Counted from the stretch's first letter, positions 20,359 through 29,814 are shown. The stretch: DNA of 64,000 nt from Actinomycetes bacterium (GCA_021805205.1 JAJZFV010000002.1:186001-250000), one strand, 5' to 3'. Numbers and translations are program-made. The notes: generated by a model not told the origin, from the letters alone.

Positions 20359-21402
20359 CTATCGAGCTACGATACCCATCTCAATTAAGGCTTCAGCGAT
20401 CTGAATCGTATTTAGGGCCGCTCCCTTTCTTAGGTTGTCGCCGGAGATAAAGAGGGCTACTCCATTTTCGACACTGTCGTCTCTACGAATTCGTCCCACG
20501 ATCGATGGGTCGATTCCTGCTGCTTTCAGCGGGGTAGGAACATTGTCGACGATGACCGACGGAGCTTCAGCAACTACCTGACGGAGCTTTTCTATCTCAA
20601 ATTCTCTCTCGAGCTCAAGGTTCAACGCAACTGAGTGGCCAGTAAAGACCGGAACTCTAACGCAGGTAGTCGAGACCCTGAGTCCCGGTAGCTCTAAGAT
20701 CTTTCTACTCTCGTCACGAAACTTATGCTCTTCGTTGGTCTCATCGTCCACCAATGATCCCGCAAGTGGGATCACATTTCCGGCAATGGGTTCGAGGAAT
20801 GCCTTGGGGGCACCTAGATCAACGCTCGAACCATCGAAGGTGAGCTTGGCAATATCATCGCCAGCGCGATGGATCTGGCCGGCCAGCTCTTCGACACCTG
20901 CGACACCGGCACCTGATACGGCTTGATAGGTTGAGGCAACGACTCGCCTTAGTCCATAGGCCATGGCGATCGCCTTCATCGGCGACATACACACCATCGT
21001 GGTGCAGTTTGGATTGGCCACAATCCCGAGGGGGATATTAGAAAGAGCGTGGCCATTTACCTCAGGCACTACCAAAGGAACTTGATCATTCATTCGCCAA
21101 GCCGATGAGTTATCGATAACGATAGCACCAGCCGCCGCAACCTTGGGAGCCAAAACCTTAGAGGCTGTTGCACCATTTGAAAAGAGGGCGATGTCGATCC
21201 CGGTAAAGTCCGCTGTCTCTGAGTCTTCAACGACTACCTCTCGACCCATGAAGTTGAGGCTCTTTCCGGCCGAACGAGACGTTGCGAAAAACCGAATCTG
21301 ATCGATTGGAAACGATCTTTGCTCAAGGATCGCCCTCATTACTATGCCCACTTGGCCCGTGGCACCAAAGATTCCAAGGTTCACGTTAGGACCTCCATTC
21401 AA
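20359..21402 (-). CDS. asd: Aspartate-semialdehyde dehydrogenase
   Basis: LGIFGATGQVGIVMR, VANPNCTTMVCMSPMKAI (active-site Cys), AVSGAGVAG. Confidence 0.95.
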   Translation of the reverse strand: MNGGPNVNLGIFGATGQVGIVMRAILEQRSFPIDQIRFFATSRSAGKSLNFMGREVVVEDSETADFTGIDIALFSNGATASKVLAPKVAAAGAIVIDNSSAWRMNDQVPLVVPEVNGHALSNIPLGIVANPNCTTMVCMSPMKAIAMAYGLRRVVASTYQAVSGAGVAGVEELAGQIHRAGDDIAKLTFDGSSVDLGAPKAFLEPIAGNVIPLAGSLVDDETNEEHKFRDESRKILELPGLRVSTTCVRVPVFTGHSVALNLELEREFEIEKLRQVVAEAPSVIVDNVPTPLKAAGIDPSIVGRIRRDDSVENGVALFISGDNLRKGAALNTIQIAEALIEMGIVAR

Positions 21403-21416
21403 ATGAAAAGATTTAT

Positions 21417-22625
21417 CTAAAGCTCAAAGGCTTCGTGCAAAAGTCGAACTGCGTCTTCTACGTCCTCTTGGCGCACTACGCACGAGATCCGAATCGCTGA
21501 GGTGGAGATCATTTCGATATTAATCCCCCCCTTTGCCAAAGTCTCAAACATCGTTGCGGTAATTCCTGGATGGCTCTTCATTCCAGCACCTATCAAGGAG
21601 ACTCTCCCAATTCCCGAGTCGGCATAGGCCGTCCCGGCACCAATCTCGTTGGCGATCTCTTGGGTTACAGAAAGGGCAGCACTTAGATCTACCTGCGGAA
21701 CGGTAAAGGATATATCGGTAGTTCCACCATGTGAGACGTTTTGAACGATCATATCGACGTTGACGTTTCGATTAGCGATCTCGCGAAAGACGCGCGCGGC
21801 GATGCCTGGTTTATCGGGAACGCCTGTGACGGTAACCTTTGCTTCGCTGGTGTCATGGCTAATTGCTGAAACTACAGCCTGCTCCATCGTTTCATCCTCC
21901 TCTTGAACGGAAGTACCGGGCTCCCAGGTAAAACTTGATCTAACTTGTAGCGGCACCGAAAAGTTACGCGCGAATTCAACAGAACGAAGGGCGAGCACCC
22001 GCCCCCCAGATGCAGCCAGCTCAAGCATCTCTTCAAAGGAGATCTTGGAGATCTTCCGGGCATTGGGTACCACTCGAGGGTCGGCGGTAAAGACTCCAGG
22101 AACGTCGGTATAGATCTCACAAAGTTGGGCCTTCAGCGCGGCTGCCAGTGCTACTGCTGTTGTATCGGAGCCACCTCTACCGAGGGTAGTTACGTCGTGC
22201 TCAGTCGATACGCCTTGGAAACCGGCGACTACCGGAACCTTCCCACTTTGGAGTGCATCGAATAGGCGACCTGGGCGAATGTCAAGAATCTTTGCCTTGG
22301 TGTGATCAGTGTCGGTAATGATTCCAGCCTGCGAACCGGTAAACGACGCAGCTGCAACACCACGGTCGGCAAGTGCCATACAAAGAAGAGCCATGGATAT
22401 TCTCTCACCGGCCGTCAGCAACATATCCATCTCGCGTCCGGGATGGGTATTAGAGACGTCATTTGCAAGTCGGATCAAGTTATCGGTGGTCTTTCCCATA
22501 GCAGATACGACCGCTACAACTTGGTCACCTTTTCGCACCGTCCGTGCGATATGGTCGGCGACAGCCTGAATGCGGTCTGCATCGCCAACCGAAGTTCCAC
22601 CAAACTTTTGAACAATTAAAGCCAC
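21417..22625 (-). CDS. lysC: Aspartate kinase
   Basis: VQKFGGTSVGDADRIQ, GFQGVSTEHDVTTLGRGGSDTTAVALAAAL, two C-terminal ACT domains. Confidence 0.96.
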   Translation of the reverse strand: MALIVQKFGGTSVGDADRIQAVADHIARTVRKGDQVVAVVSAMGKTTDNLIRLANDVSNTHPGREMDMLLTAGERISMALLCMALADRGVAAASFTGSQAGIITDTDHTKAKILDIRPGRLFDALQSGKVPVVAGFQGVSTEHDVTTLGRGGSDTTAVALAAALKAQLCEIYTDVPGVFTADPRVVPNARKISKISFEEMLELAASGGRVLALRSVEFARNFSVPLQVRSSFTWEPGTSVQEEDETMEQAVVSAISHDTSEAKVTVTGVPDKPGIAARVFREIANRNVNVDMIVQNVSHGGTTDISFTVPQVDLSAALSVTQEIANEIGAGTAYADSGIGRVSLIGAGMKSHPGITATMFETLAKGGINIEMISTSAIRISCVVRQEDVEDAVRLLHEAFEL

Positions 22626-22780
22626 GTTAACAAACTAATAGTCGCCAACACCTAAACCCACTTGGCCAATGGAGTAACGGTAGCGATAATTTGCACATTG
22701 GCGTGCCTCAATCTGGGAAATAGGGGCTCTTGATATCAACTTTGACACTTTAATTTCAAAGTCGACTATTTTAGATCATT

Positions 22781-23611
22781 GTGCCAAGTGCTAAAAGAGA
22801 ACGAATTAGGGCTAACCAAGCCAAGAAGAGAGCGGCGGAGATGGCCGTAGTGAAGAAGAAGAATAGAGTCAAAAAGTCGATCTACGGTGCTGTCGGTGCC
22901 GTACTGGTCGTAGGAGCCATCTATCTGGTTTCTAGGCCAGCCTCGACTAAGTCGTCCACTGCCTCAGCTACATCGACCACGTCGGCAGCTGCGGCGGCCA
23001 CGACTACAACTGCAGCTGCGACCACCACTACCGCGGCCACAACAACAACGGCAGCCGCCACACCGCTGCCGTGTCCTCCAGCTACTGGGTCAGCAACTAG
23101 AGTCACAAAGTTCCCAGCCGCTCCCCCAATGTGCATCAATCCATCGGCGAGCTACAGTGCAACTGTTACGACCGATGTTGGTACCTTTACAATCGCCCTC
23201 AACGCTTCTATTGAGCCAAAGACTGTAAATAACTTTGTCTACCTAGCCAGATACCACTACTTCGACGGGATCATCTTCCATCGCGTTATTCCAGGTTTCG
23301 TGGTTCAAGGTGGAGATCCAACCGGTACTGGAACCGGCGGCCCCGGATATGAATTTGCCGACGAACTTCCTCCAGGCCAGAGCTACAAGATCGGAACAGT
23401 AGCTATGGCAAATGCTGGCCCCAATACCAATGGAAGCCAATTCTTCATCGTGGTTGGACCAGCTGGAACCTCCTTGCCCTACCAGTATTCGATCTTTGGA
23501 ACCGTCTCCTCGGGGATGAACGTAGTTCAAAAGATCGCAGCCGACGGAAGTGCCTCAGGAACGCCAACTGTCGTACACAAGATGATTTCAGTAACTATCA
23601 CCGGTCCGTAG
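22781..23611 (+). CDS. Membrane-anchored cyclophilin-type peptidyl-prolyl isomerase
   Basis: N-terminal basic region plus TM, Ala/Thr-rich linker, cyclophilin domain FHRVIPGFVVQGGDPTGTGTGGPGYEFADE...MANAGPNTNGSQFFI. Confidence 0.93.
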   Translation: MPSAKRERIRANQAKKRAAEMAVVKKKNRVKKSIYGAVGAVLVVGAIYLVSRPASTKSSTASATSTTSAAAAATTTTAAATTTTAATTTTAAATPLPCPPATGSATRVTKFPAAPPMCINPSASYSATVTTDVGTFTIALNASIEPKTVNNFVYLARYHYFDGIIFHRVIPGFVVQGGDPTGTGTGGPGYEFADELPPGQSYKIGTVAMANAGPNTNGSQFFIVVGPAGTSLPYQYSIFGTVSSGMNVVQKIAADGSASGTPTVVHKMISVTITGP

Positions 23612-23674
23612 CAATTAGATACCCACCGCGAAGGTATTCGAAGTCAAGCTCATAGTATTGAGGTTATTACAAAA

Positions 23675-24253
23675 ATGTTCGGAAAGAAGGGGAAGATTAC
23701 TCCCATGGAATGTCCAAAAGTAGACGGCTCGAGCCCTAAAATTCAAAACTTTCCGGCAGAACCACCGATGTGCATCGATCCAGAGAAGAGATACTCGGCT
23801 CATTTCTCGACCTCAAAGGGCGAATTCATAGTAGCACTTGACACTATCAAGGCTCCAAAGACGGTAAATAACTTCGTCTACCTGGCGCGATACCACTACT
23901 ACGAGGGAGTGATCTTCCACCGAATCATCCCCGGCTTCGTAGTTCAGGGTGGAGATCCCACTGGAACAGGGGCGGGGGGACCTGGATATCGATTCGAAGA
24001 TGAGCTTCCAAAAGCTGGTCAATATCAAATCGGTTCAATCGCAATGGCAAATGCTGGCCCCAATACCAATGGAAGCCAATTCTTCATCGTCACTGGAGCA
24101 AGTGGTGTAGGTCTTCCACCTCTATATAGCCTATTTGGCCAAGTCATAAAGGGCATGGACGTAGTAACAGCGATCGAATCCGTGGGAACATCGAGTGGCA
24201 AGACGAAAGAGCAAGTGACCATCGAATCAGTTACAATCACCGAAGAGTCATAG
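23675..24253 (+). CDS. Cyclophilin-type peptidyl-prolyl isomerase (cytosolic-looking paralogue)
   Basis: FHRIIPGFVVQGGDPTGTGAGGPGYRFEDE...MANAGPNTNGSQFFI; no TM segment. Confidence 0.93.
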   Translation: MFGKKGKITPMECPKVDGSSPKIQNFPAEPPMCIDPEKRYSAHFSTSKGEFIVALDTIKAPKTVNNFVYLARYHYYEGVIFHRIIPGFVVQGGDPTGTGAGGPGYRFEDELPKAGQYQIGSIAMANAGPNTNGSQFFIVTGASGVGLPPLYSLFGQVIKGMDVVTAIESVGTSSGKTKEQVTIESVTITEES

Positions 24254-24293
24254 CCAAGGGCTAGCAACTCCCAAGCAAAAGATTGAGACAATA

Positions 24294-24321
24294 AGGCCCC
24301 CTCGGCAATTCGAGGGGGCCT
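24294..24321. terminator. Rho-independent terminator between convergent genes
   Basis: aggccccctcg-gcaatt-cgagggggcct followed by ctctttta. Confidence 0.9.
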
Positions 24322-24326
24322 CTCTT

Positions 24327-25016
24327 TTACACCTCTACGTGAAATTCCAGATCATCGAGTTCAAGACGAGATCCATCGAAGTAGGCTTCGAACTCACCAC
24401 TACCGATCAATTCGAACTTCCCATCGGAGCTGCGATAGAGAAGATTCGACTCGTCTACTCCGACTGTGACGAATTGCGCCCCCTCGAGATAGTGGGTCCT
24501 CTCGCGCTTTTCACTAGACCACTGTGAATAGTGGGGGATAAAGGCGATCTTCTTTAACAAGCCAAGGCCGACGGTAAAGGCTCCTCCGCGAGGATCTACC
24601 ATCGGATCGGTCAAGACCATTCCACCACCGCTCGAACCAACGACGGTAGCTCCATTTTTCCAAGCTGCAACTATGGCATCTAGAGCAGGAGATTGCCAAA
24701 GAACCGATCTTAGGTGATGGGGAGAACCTCCCCCAAGGTAGATAAAGCGAGAGTTAGCGAGCTTGGCGAGCCACTTTTCATCAGAGGCATCGCTTCGATT
24801 TAAGATCATGATCGGGTCGACCTTAGCGTCGAACTTCTCAAAGTGCCCCTTGGCAGTTTCAATTGCCATCTCGGGATACTCATAGGCAGCCGCAGTGGGA
24901 AGAATCGATACTAGATCTGTCTTGGAAACCTCCAAAAGCATCGCATCAAAGGTACAGCTATCGGTCCACTCGGCACCACCGACTAGACCTATTAAACCTC
25001 TCATGGCCTGTGTCAT
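24327..25016 (-). CDS. Type 1 glutamine amidotransferase-like / peptidase S51 (cyanophycinase/peptidase E-like)
   Basis: GLIGLVGGAEW, FIYLGGGSPHHLRSVL, VVGSSGGGMVLTDPMVDPRGGAF (nucleophile GSSGGG), FIPHYSQW. Confidence 0.82.
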   Translation of the reverse strand: MTQAMRGLIGLVGGAEWTDSCTFDAMLLEVSKTDLVSILPTAAAYEYPEMAIETAKGHFEKFDAKVDPIMILNRSDASDEKWLAKLANSRFIYLGGGSPHHLRSVLWQSPALDAIVAAWKNGATVVGSSGGGMVLTDPMVDPRGGAFTVGLGLLKKIAFIPHYSQWSSEKRERTHYLEGAQFVTVGVDESNLLYRSSDGKFELIGSGEFEAYFDGSRLELDDLEFHVEV

Positions 25017-25087
25017 TATTACCTTTCCGCACTTTCTTACCCTTCAATCATAGGTCACTAACCTTTGGTCTCTATAAGATCACTTCT

Positions 25088-25393
25088 ATGTTTGCCCAAA
25101 CTCCAAATCCCCCCTATACCGCTGTTATCTTTACCTCCTGCCTCTCTGATGACATAGAGGGTTACGATATTGCAGCAGCCGAGATGGTGCGGTTAGCCCA
25201 AGAGCAAGAGGGGTATCTCGGCATCGAAAGCGCTAGGGAGAAGATCGGCATAACCGTCTCCTACTGGTGCGACGAAAGTTGTGCCAAAGAGTGGAAACAA
25301 AACGTGGACCACGCCCTAGTTCAGCGGATTGGGGCAGAGCGATGGTATCGACAATACAGAGTACGAATCGCCATAGTTACCCGCGATTACTAA
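25088..25393 (+). CDS. Antibiotic biosynthesis monooxygenase (ABM)-like small protein
   Basis: MFAQTPNPPYTAVIFTSCLSDDIEGYDIAAAEMVRLAQEQEGYLGIESAREKIGITVSYWCDESCAKEWKQNVDH; ATG 25088 in frame within the overlong track ORF. Confidence 0.72.
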   Translation: MFAQTPNPPYTAVIFTSCLSDDIEGYDIAAAEMVRLAQEQEGYLGIESAREKIGITVSYWCDESCAKEWKQNVDHALVQRIGAERWYRQYRVRIAIVTRDY

Positions 25394-25506
25394 GGTCTAC
25401 CCATTCCGTCAGCTGCCATAATTTTCATTCAATTTGCTCCGATTTGACTCTGTATTTGTTCGATTTTCCATGAAACCCACAAAAGTTTTTCCATCTTCTT
25501 TCAGGT

Positions 25507-25554
25507 CATATGTGAAATTTGGCACAATTGATCAAATTTGACCTATCACATATG
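25507..25554. promoter_or_regulatory. Inverted repeat upstream of hbd-ecm, candidate operator
   Basis: catatgtga (25507-25515) / tcacatatg (25546-25554) with inner aatttg/caaatt, about 40 bp before the hbd start. Confidence 0.45.
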
Positions 25555-25591
25555 GCGAACATTGATATCGAATCTTCAATAACGCTAAATT

Positions 25592-26446
25592 GTGTGGATG
25601 GAAATTCGCAAGGTGGGGGTCCTCGGATCCGGAATAATGGGCTCTGGTATAGCCGAGATAGCAGCAGAAGCTGGTTATGAAGTAATTCTTCGCTCGAGAA
25701 GGCAAGAGACCGCTGACCATATGCGAACCAGCGTCGAGAGATCACTTCTGCGGAAGATCGAAAAGGGTCGTTTGAGTGAAGATGCCGCCAGGGAGATTAT
25801 GGGGCGTATTCAAACTACATCCGATATCGATCTGCTTGGACCGTGTAACTTAGTTATCGAATCGGTGGTAGAAGATCTCGCGGTCAAGAAGAACCTCTTC
25901 GCAGAACTTTCAATTATCGTCGATGAGTCAACGATCATAGCAACCAACACCTCGACTCTTCCAGTGGTTGAATTAGCCGCTGTCACGAAGCATCCGGAGA
26001 GGGTCTGCGGCATTCACTTCTTTAATCCCGCAACCGTTATGAAGTTAGTCGAGATAGTCACTCCAATAACGGCCTCTGAGGAGACGATCTCAACTGCAGT
26101 TGAATTCGCTAAGTCACTCCACAAAGATGTAGTCAAGGTCAAAGATCAAGCAGGGTTCATCGTAAATGCCCTCCTCTTTCCCTACTTGAATAATGCAATT
26201 AGGATGGCAGATAGCGCCATGGCCTCGATCGAAGAGATCGACATCGCGATGAAGGGTGGGTGTGGCTTTCCAATGGGCCCCTTTGCCCTACTCGACCTAG
26301 TTGGGCTAGACACATCACTAGCGATACTCGACGCGCTCTATGAAGAGTTTCGCGATGCCAACTTTGCACCGGCACCCCTTCTTAGAAGAATGGTTGCTGC
26401 TGGATTTCTAGGACGCAAAACCAAAAAGGGTTTTTACAGCTATTGA
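25592..26446 (+). CDS. hbd: 3-hydroxybutyryl-CoA dehydrogenase
   Basis: VGVLGSGIMGSGIAEIAAEAGYEV (Rossmann), ATNTSTLPVVELA, GIHFFNPATVMKLVEIV, GFIVNALLFPYLNNAI. Confidence 0.93.
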   Translation: MWMEIRKVGVLGSGIMGSGIAEIAAEAGYEVILRSRRQETADHMRTSVERSLLRKIEKGRLSEDAAREIMGRIQTTSDIDLLGPCNLVIESVVEDLAVKKNLFAELSIIVDESTIIATNTSTLPVVELAAVTKHPERVCGIHFFNPATVMKLVEIVTPITASEETISTAVEFAKSLHKDVVKVKDQAGFIVNALLFPYLNNAIRMADSAMASIEEIDIAMKGGCGFPMGPFALLDLVGLDTSLAILDALYEEFRDANFAPAPLLRRMVAAGFLGRKTKKGFYSY

Positions 26447-26507
26447 TTGAGCTAGGTCATCTCATACCAAGGGCAGGCGACTGAATTCGCAGGAAAGGTT
26501 AGATCAA

Positions 26508-28481
26508 GTGGAAGATCCCAAATTAAGTGAGAAGGACAAGCCGTGGGTGTTTCGCACCTACAGTGGCCACTCCACCGCTCAAAAGTCGAATGAACTCTAC
26601 AGAACCAACCTAGCAAAGGGGCAGACCGGCCTCTCGATCGCCTTCGACCTCCCGACCCAGATCGGCTACGATCCCGACGATCCATATGCAAGTGGAGAAG
26701 TTGGCAAAGTTGGAGTTCCGGTAAGTCACATAGGCGACATGGAGACCCTCCTTGAAGGTATTCCGCTGGCCAATATGAATACCTCGATGACTATCAACGC
26801 TACTGCTGCATACCTTCTAGCGATGTACATAGCAGTAGCACGAAAGAATGGGGTCGACCAAAACCTACTCTCGGGGACGACTCAAAACGACATCGTAAAG
26901 GAGTACCTCTCTCGGGGAACCTTTATCTTCCCTCCGGAGCATTCGAGACGCTTAATCGTCGACATGATCGCATATACCGTCGCCGAGGCTCCCAAGTGGA
27001 ACCCCATCAACATCTGCAGCTATCACCTCCAAGAGGCGGGGGCAACGGTGGTTCAAGAGGTGGCATACTCCCTTGCCAATGCAATCGCAATCCTGGATGC
27101 AGTTCGTGATTCGGGTCAAGTTCCTGAAAGTGAATTTTCCCAAGTAGTTGGGAGAATATCCTTCTTTGTAAACTCAGGGATTCGCTTCATCGAAGAGATC
27201 GCCAAGATGCGGGCCTTCACCAAGATGTGGGAGAAGATTACCAGGGAGCGCTACGGTGTAACCGATACCAAACTTCGTCGCTTTCGCTACGGAGTCCAAG
27301 TCAACTCCTTAGGCCTCACCGAACAGCAACCCGAAAACAATGTCACCCGAATCGTCCTAGAGGCTCTTGGTGTGACTCTTTCACGGGACGCTCGAGCCCG
27401 TGCTCTTCAGTTACCGGCATGGAATGAGGCTCTTGGGCTACCAAGACCTTGGGATCAGCAATGGTCGCTTCGCATTCAACAGATTCTGGCTTACGAGACA
27501 GATATTTTGGAGTATCCCGACATCTTCGAGGGGTCAAAGGTCGTCGAAGGGATGACCGACAGCATAATCGAAGCCGCAAACCAAGAGCTAAGTGAAATAT
27601 TGGAGCTTGGGGGTGCCTTCGTAGCAATCGAAGAGCTAAAGAGCCGTCTTGTACAATCCCAGGCCGATCGAACCCGTCGCATCGAGGATAAGAGCCAAGT
27701 CGTAGTTGGCGTAAATCGCTTCACCGAGACCGAAGAGTCACCGCTTACCGCCGGAAGCGAAGCAGCCCACTTGGTCGTAGATCCTCAAGTTGAACGCGAG
27801 ACCATAGAAAAGATTCACATCTGGCGAAAAGAGCGAGATAATGTTCGAGTTGCAGCAGCTCTACAACGTCTACGAGATGCAGCCAAGACCGACACCAACA
27901 TTATGGAGCCATCGATCGAGCTAGCCCTTGCTGGAGGAACGGTTGGTGAATGGGCTGGGGTCTTACGAGAGGCCTTTGGGGAGTACCGCGCACCAACGGG
28001 CATCCTTCGGGTAAAGGCCAGTGTCAATGAACGCTCAGCACAGACTCGAGAGGCCGCTCGATCTCTAGCCGGTGGCCCACCGCGTCTCTTGGTTGCCAAG
28101 CCCGGCCTTGATGGCCACTCAAATGGCGCAGAGCAGATAGCAGTAGCAGCCCGTGACGCCGGTTTTGAGGTGATCTATCAAGGTATCCGCTTAAGCCCGA
28201 AAGAGATCGCCGCAGCTGCGGTAGACGAAGACGTCGACTGCGTTGGGATCTCGATCCTCTCCGGCTCCCACCTCGAATTAGTTCCAGAGGTTATAAGTGA
28301 GCTTCGCACCGCGGGAAGCGATGCTCTTGTGGTCGTCGGTGGGATCATCCCAGAGGTCGACCACGATCGTCTCCTCGGCGCAGGTGTCTCAGCCATCTAC
28401 ACTCCAAAAGACTATGAATTGAGCGAAATAATTACATCGATCTTTTACCTCATCGAAAAGGCTCGCAAAAACTCAAACTAA
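26508..28481 (+). CDS. Ethylmalonyl-CoA mutase / MeaA-like B12-dependent mutase (catalytic plus C-terminal cobalamin domain)
   Basis: FRTYSGHSTAQKSNELYRTNLAKGQTGLSIAFDLPTQIGYDPDDP...GVPVSHIGDME...MNTSMTINATAAYLLAMYIAVA matches Ecm/MeaA rather than classical McmA; B12 motif KPGLDGHSNGAEQIAVAARDAG. Confidence 0.9.
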   Translation: MEDPKLSEKDKPWVFRTYSGHSTAQKSNELYRTNLAKGQTGLSIAFDLPTQIGYDPDDPYASGEVGKVGVPVSHIGDMETLLEGIPLANMNTSMTINATAAYLLAMYIAVARKNGVDQNLLSGTTQNDIVKEYLSRGTFIFPPEHSRRLIVDMIAYTVAEAPKWNPINICSYHLQEAGATVVQEVAYSLANAIAILDAVRDSGQVPESEFSQVVGRISFFVNSGIRFIEEIAKMRAFTKMWEKITRERYGVTDTKLRRFRYGVQVNSLGLTEQQPENNVTRIVLEALGVTLSRDARARALQLPAWNEALGLPRPWDQQWSLRIQQILAYETDILEYPDIFEGSKVVEGMTDSIIEAANQELSEILELGGAFVAIEELKSRLVQSQADRTRRIEDKSQVVVGVNRFTETEESPLTAGSEAAHLVVDPQVERETIEKIHIWRKERDNVRVAAALQRLRDAAKTDTNIMEPSIELALAGGTVGEWAGVLREAFGEYRAPTGILRVKASVNERSAQTREAARSLAGGPPRLLVAKPGLDGHSNGAEQIAVAARDAGFEVIYQGIRLSPKEIAAAAVDEDVDCVGISILSGSHLELVPEVISELRTAGSDALVVVGGIIPEVDHDRLLGAGVSAIYTPKDYELSEIITSIFYLIEKARKNSN

Positions 28482-28489
28482 TGTGTCTG

Positions 28490-28525
28490 ACTAGCGGTTC
28501 ATTGAAAATTCAATGAACCGCTAGT
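28490..28525. terminator. Strong hairpin downstream of the ecm gene
   Basis: actagcggttcattga-aaat-tcaatgaaccgctagt: perfect 16-bp arms; no strong T tract. Confidence 0.65.
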
Positions 28526-28622
28526 GGCAGTTACTCAATTCGAAGCCGATAATTTCCTGGTTGATTTCAAAATTAACCCTTAAAAACCTAAAAAACGGCT
28601 TATTTTTGCCGATAATAAAGGA

Positions 28623-29384
28623 GTGAAATCTACTCGTCCACTCCTTGTGCTGTCGATCGCCGCTACAGCTCTCGCAGGTGTCGCATATTTTTCTAAGTAT
28701 GCGGCTATCGGAGCAGCCATAGTTGGGATCATTGCTGTTACATCTGTTGTCGCCGTCGGGCGCAAAGTTGACCGTCTCGAGAGAGATCACGACGATGCGT
28801 CGCTCCTCAAGTTAACCCCACAAGAGTTCGAGGCATCGAACCCCGATACAAAGTCGCAGGCATCCGAAATTCAAGATTCACACACAGGTTCCGATCCAGA
28901 GACGGGACTTGCAACGTATCCCGTCTTTAGAGCAATCCTTGAATCCAAGGTAGCCACTGCACGAAGGCGCCTCTGGCCCGTCACTATCGTTCAAATACAA
29001 CTTTCATTCCTAGATCAGATCTCTCCTACTCGCGAAGAGATCTCGGCCGCTGTCGTCTCCTTCTCCTCACTCCTCAAGCTAACCCTAAGAGAGGCTGATG
29101 TAATCTCCCGAATTGGAAATGCCCGATTCGCATTAATCCTCGAAGACACCGACGAGGAAGGATCTGCTTGGGTGGCTGAACGAATCCAAGTGGCCCAAGT
29201 TAAGGCGGGAAGCACCGTCATCCACAAGATCTCGGCCGGTGTTGCTGGTTATCCTTCGAACGGATCTGTTCCAGGGGAGCTCTTCACCCGCTCTACCATG
29301 GCCCTCGAGCACGCACTGGCTGCAGCCTCAGATGCAGGAATTGGCAAGGTCGTCGTAGCACCATCGGTTCCGTACAAGGCATAG
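28623..29384 (+). CDS. Membrane-anchored degenerate GGDEF-domain protein
   Basis: Two N-terminal TM segments; DPETGLATYPVFRAILESKV...READVISRIGNARFALILEDTDEEGS...ISAGVAGYP...STMALEHALAAASDAG follows GGDEF topology but has GNARF in place of GG(D/E)EF. Confidence 0.75.
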   Translation: MKSTRPLLVLSIAATALAGVAYFSKYAAIGAAIVGIIAVTSVVAVGRKVDRLERDHDDASLLKLTPQEFEASNPDTKSQASEIQDSHTGSDPETGLATYPVFRAILESKVATARRRLWPVTIVQIQLSFLDQISPTREEISAAVVSFSSLLKLTLREADVISRIGNARFALILEDTDEEGSAWVAERIQVAQVKAGSTVIHKISAGVAGYPSNGSVPGELFTRSTMALEHALAAASDAGIGKVVVAPSVPYKA

Positions 29385-29475
29385 CATCGGCCAAATCCAC
29401 GCGATCTAATGTCTGGAACGATGGAAACCTTAACCTTTCTCCAACTAAAAGAGAGGTAAAAGACGTAGTCAAACA

Positions 29476-29517
29476 AAGTAAGGACCGCACGCGAACTCTC
29501 AAGTGCGGTCCTTACTT
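29476..29517. terminator. Bidirectional hairpin terminator
   Basis: aagtaaggaccgcac (29476-29490) / gtgcggtccttactt (29503-29517), perfect 15-bp arms. Confidence 0.8.
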
Positions 29518-29583
29518 ATTGTTAGATTTGAATCAAGCTTCTCTGATAAAGGAAGCACGCCATCGACATGAGTCGCTAGCTCC

Positions 29584-29778
29584 CTACCAAGGGCGGGCTC
29601 GCCGTGCAACTACTGGAGCCGACCACCAACGCCCTGAAAAGCGCCAATCGACGATCGAGGGGCGCGTATTTGCCTCCGAGGGTCGAGCCACTTGGTTCAT
29701 AACCAATGCACGGTAAGCACTAACAACAACTGCTAGGGCCTCCTCATCAGTAATTTGATTTTCATCCATTTGATTCAA
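29584..29778 (-). CDS. Acyl-CoA carboxylase epsilon-like subunit (AccE/PccE-like)
   Basis: 64 aa: ITDEEALAVVVSAYRAL...DWRFSGRWWSAPVVARRARPW; N-terminal (T)xEExAAVVxAL-like helix and Trp/Arg-rich C-terminus typical of epsilon subunits; 36 bp downstream of the beta subunit. Confidence 0.62.
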   Translation of the reverse strand: MNQMDENQITDEEALAVVVSAYRALVMNQVARPSEANTRPSIVDWRFSGRWWSAPVVARRARPW

Positions 29779-29814
29779 CGACTTTCTTTAGCAACTACAA
29801 AGCTACGATTTACC

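Noticed and set aside
22729-22742. cttgatatcaactt shared with 33727-33740
   Set aside because: A 14-mer shared twice is expected by chance in 64 kb; both lie in promoters but there is no further support.
22921-23139. Ala/Val-rich minus ORF and apparent low-complexity repeat
   Set aside because: Antisense of the Ala/Thr linker codons in the cyclophilin gene; compositional only.
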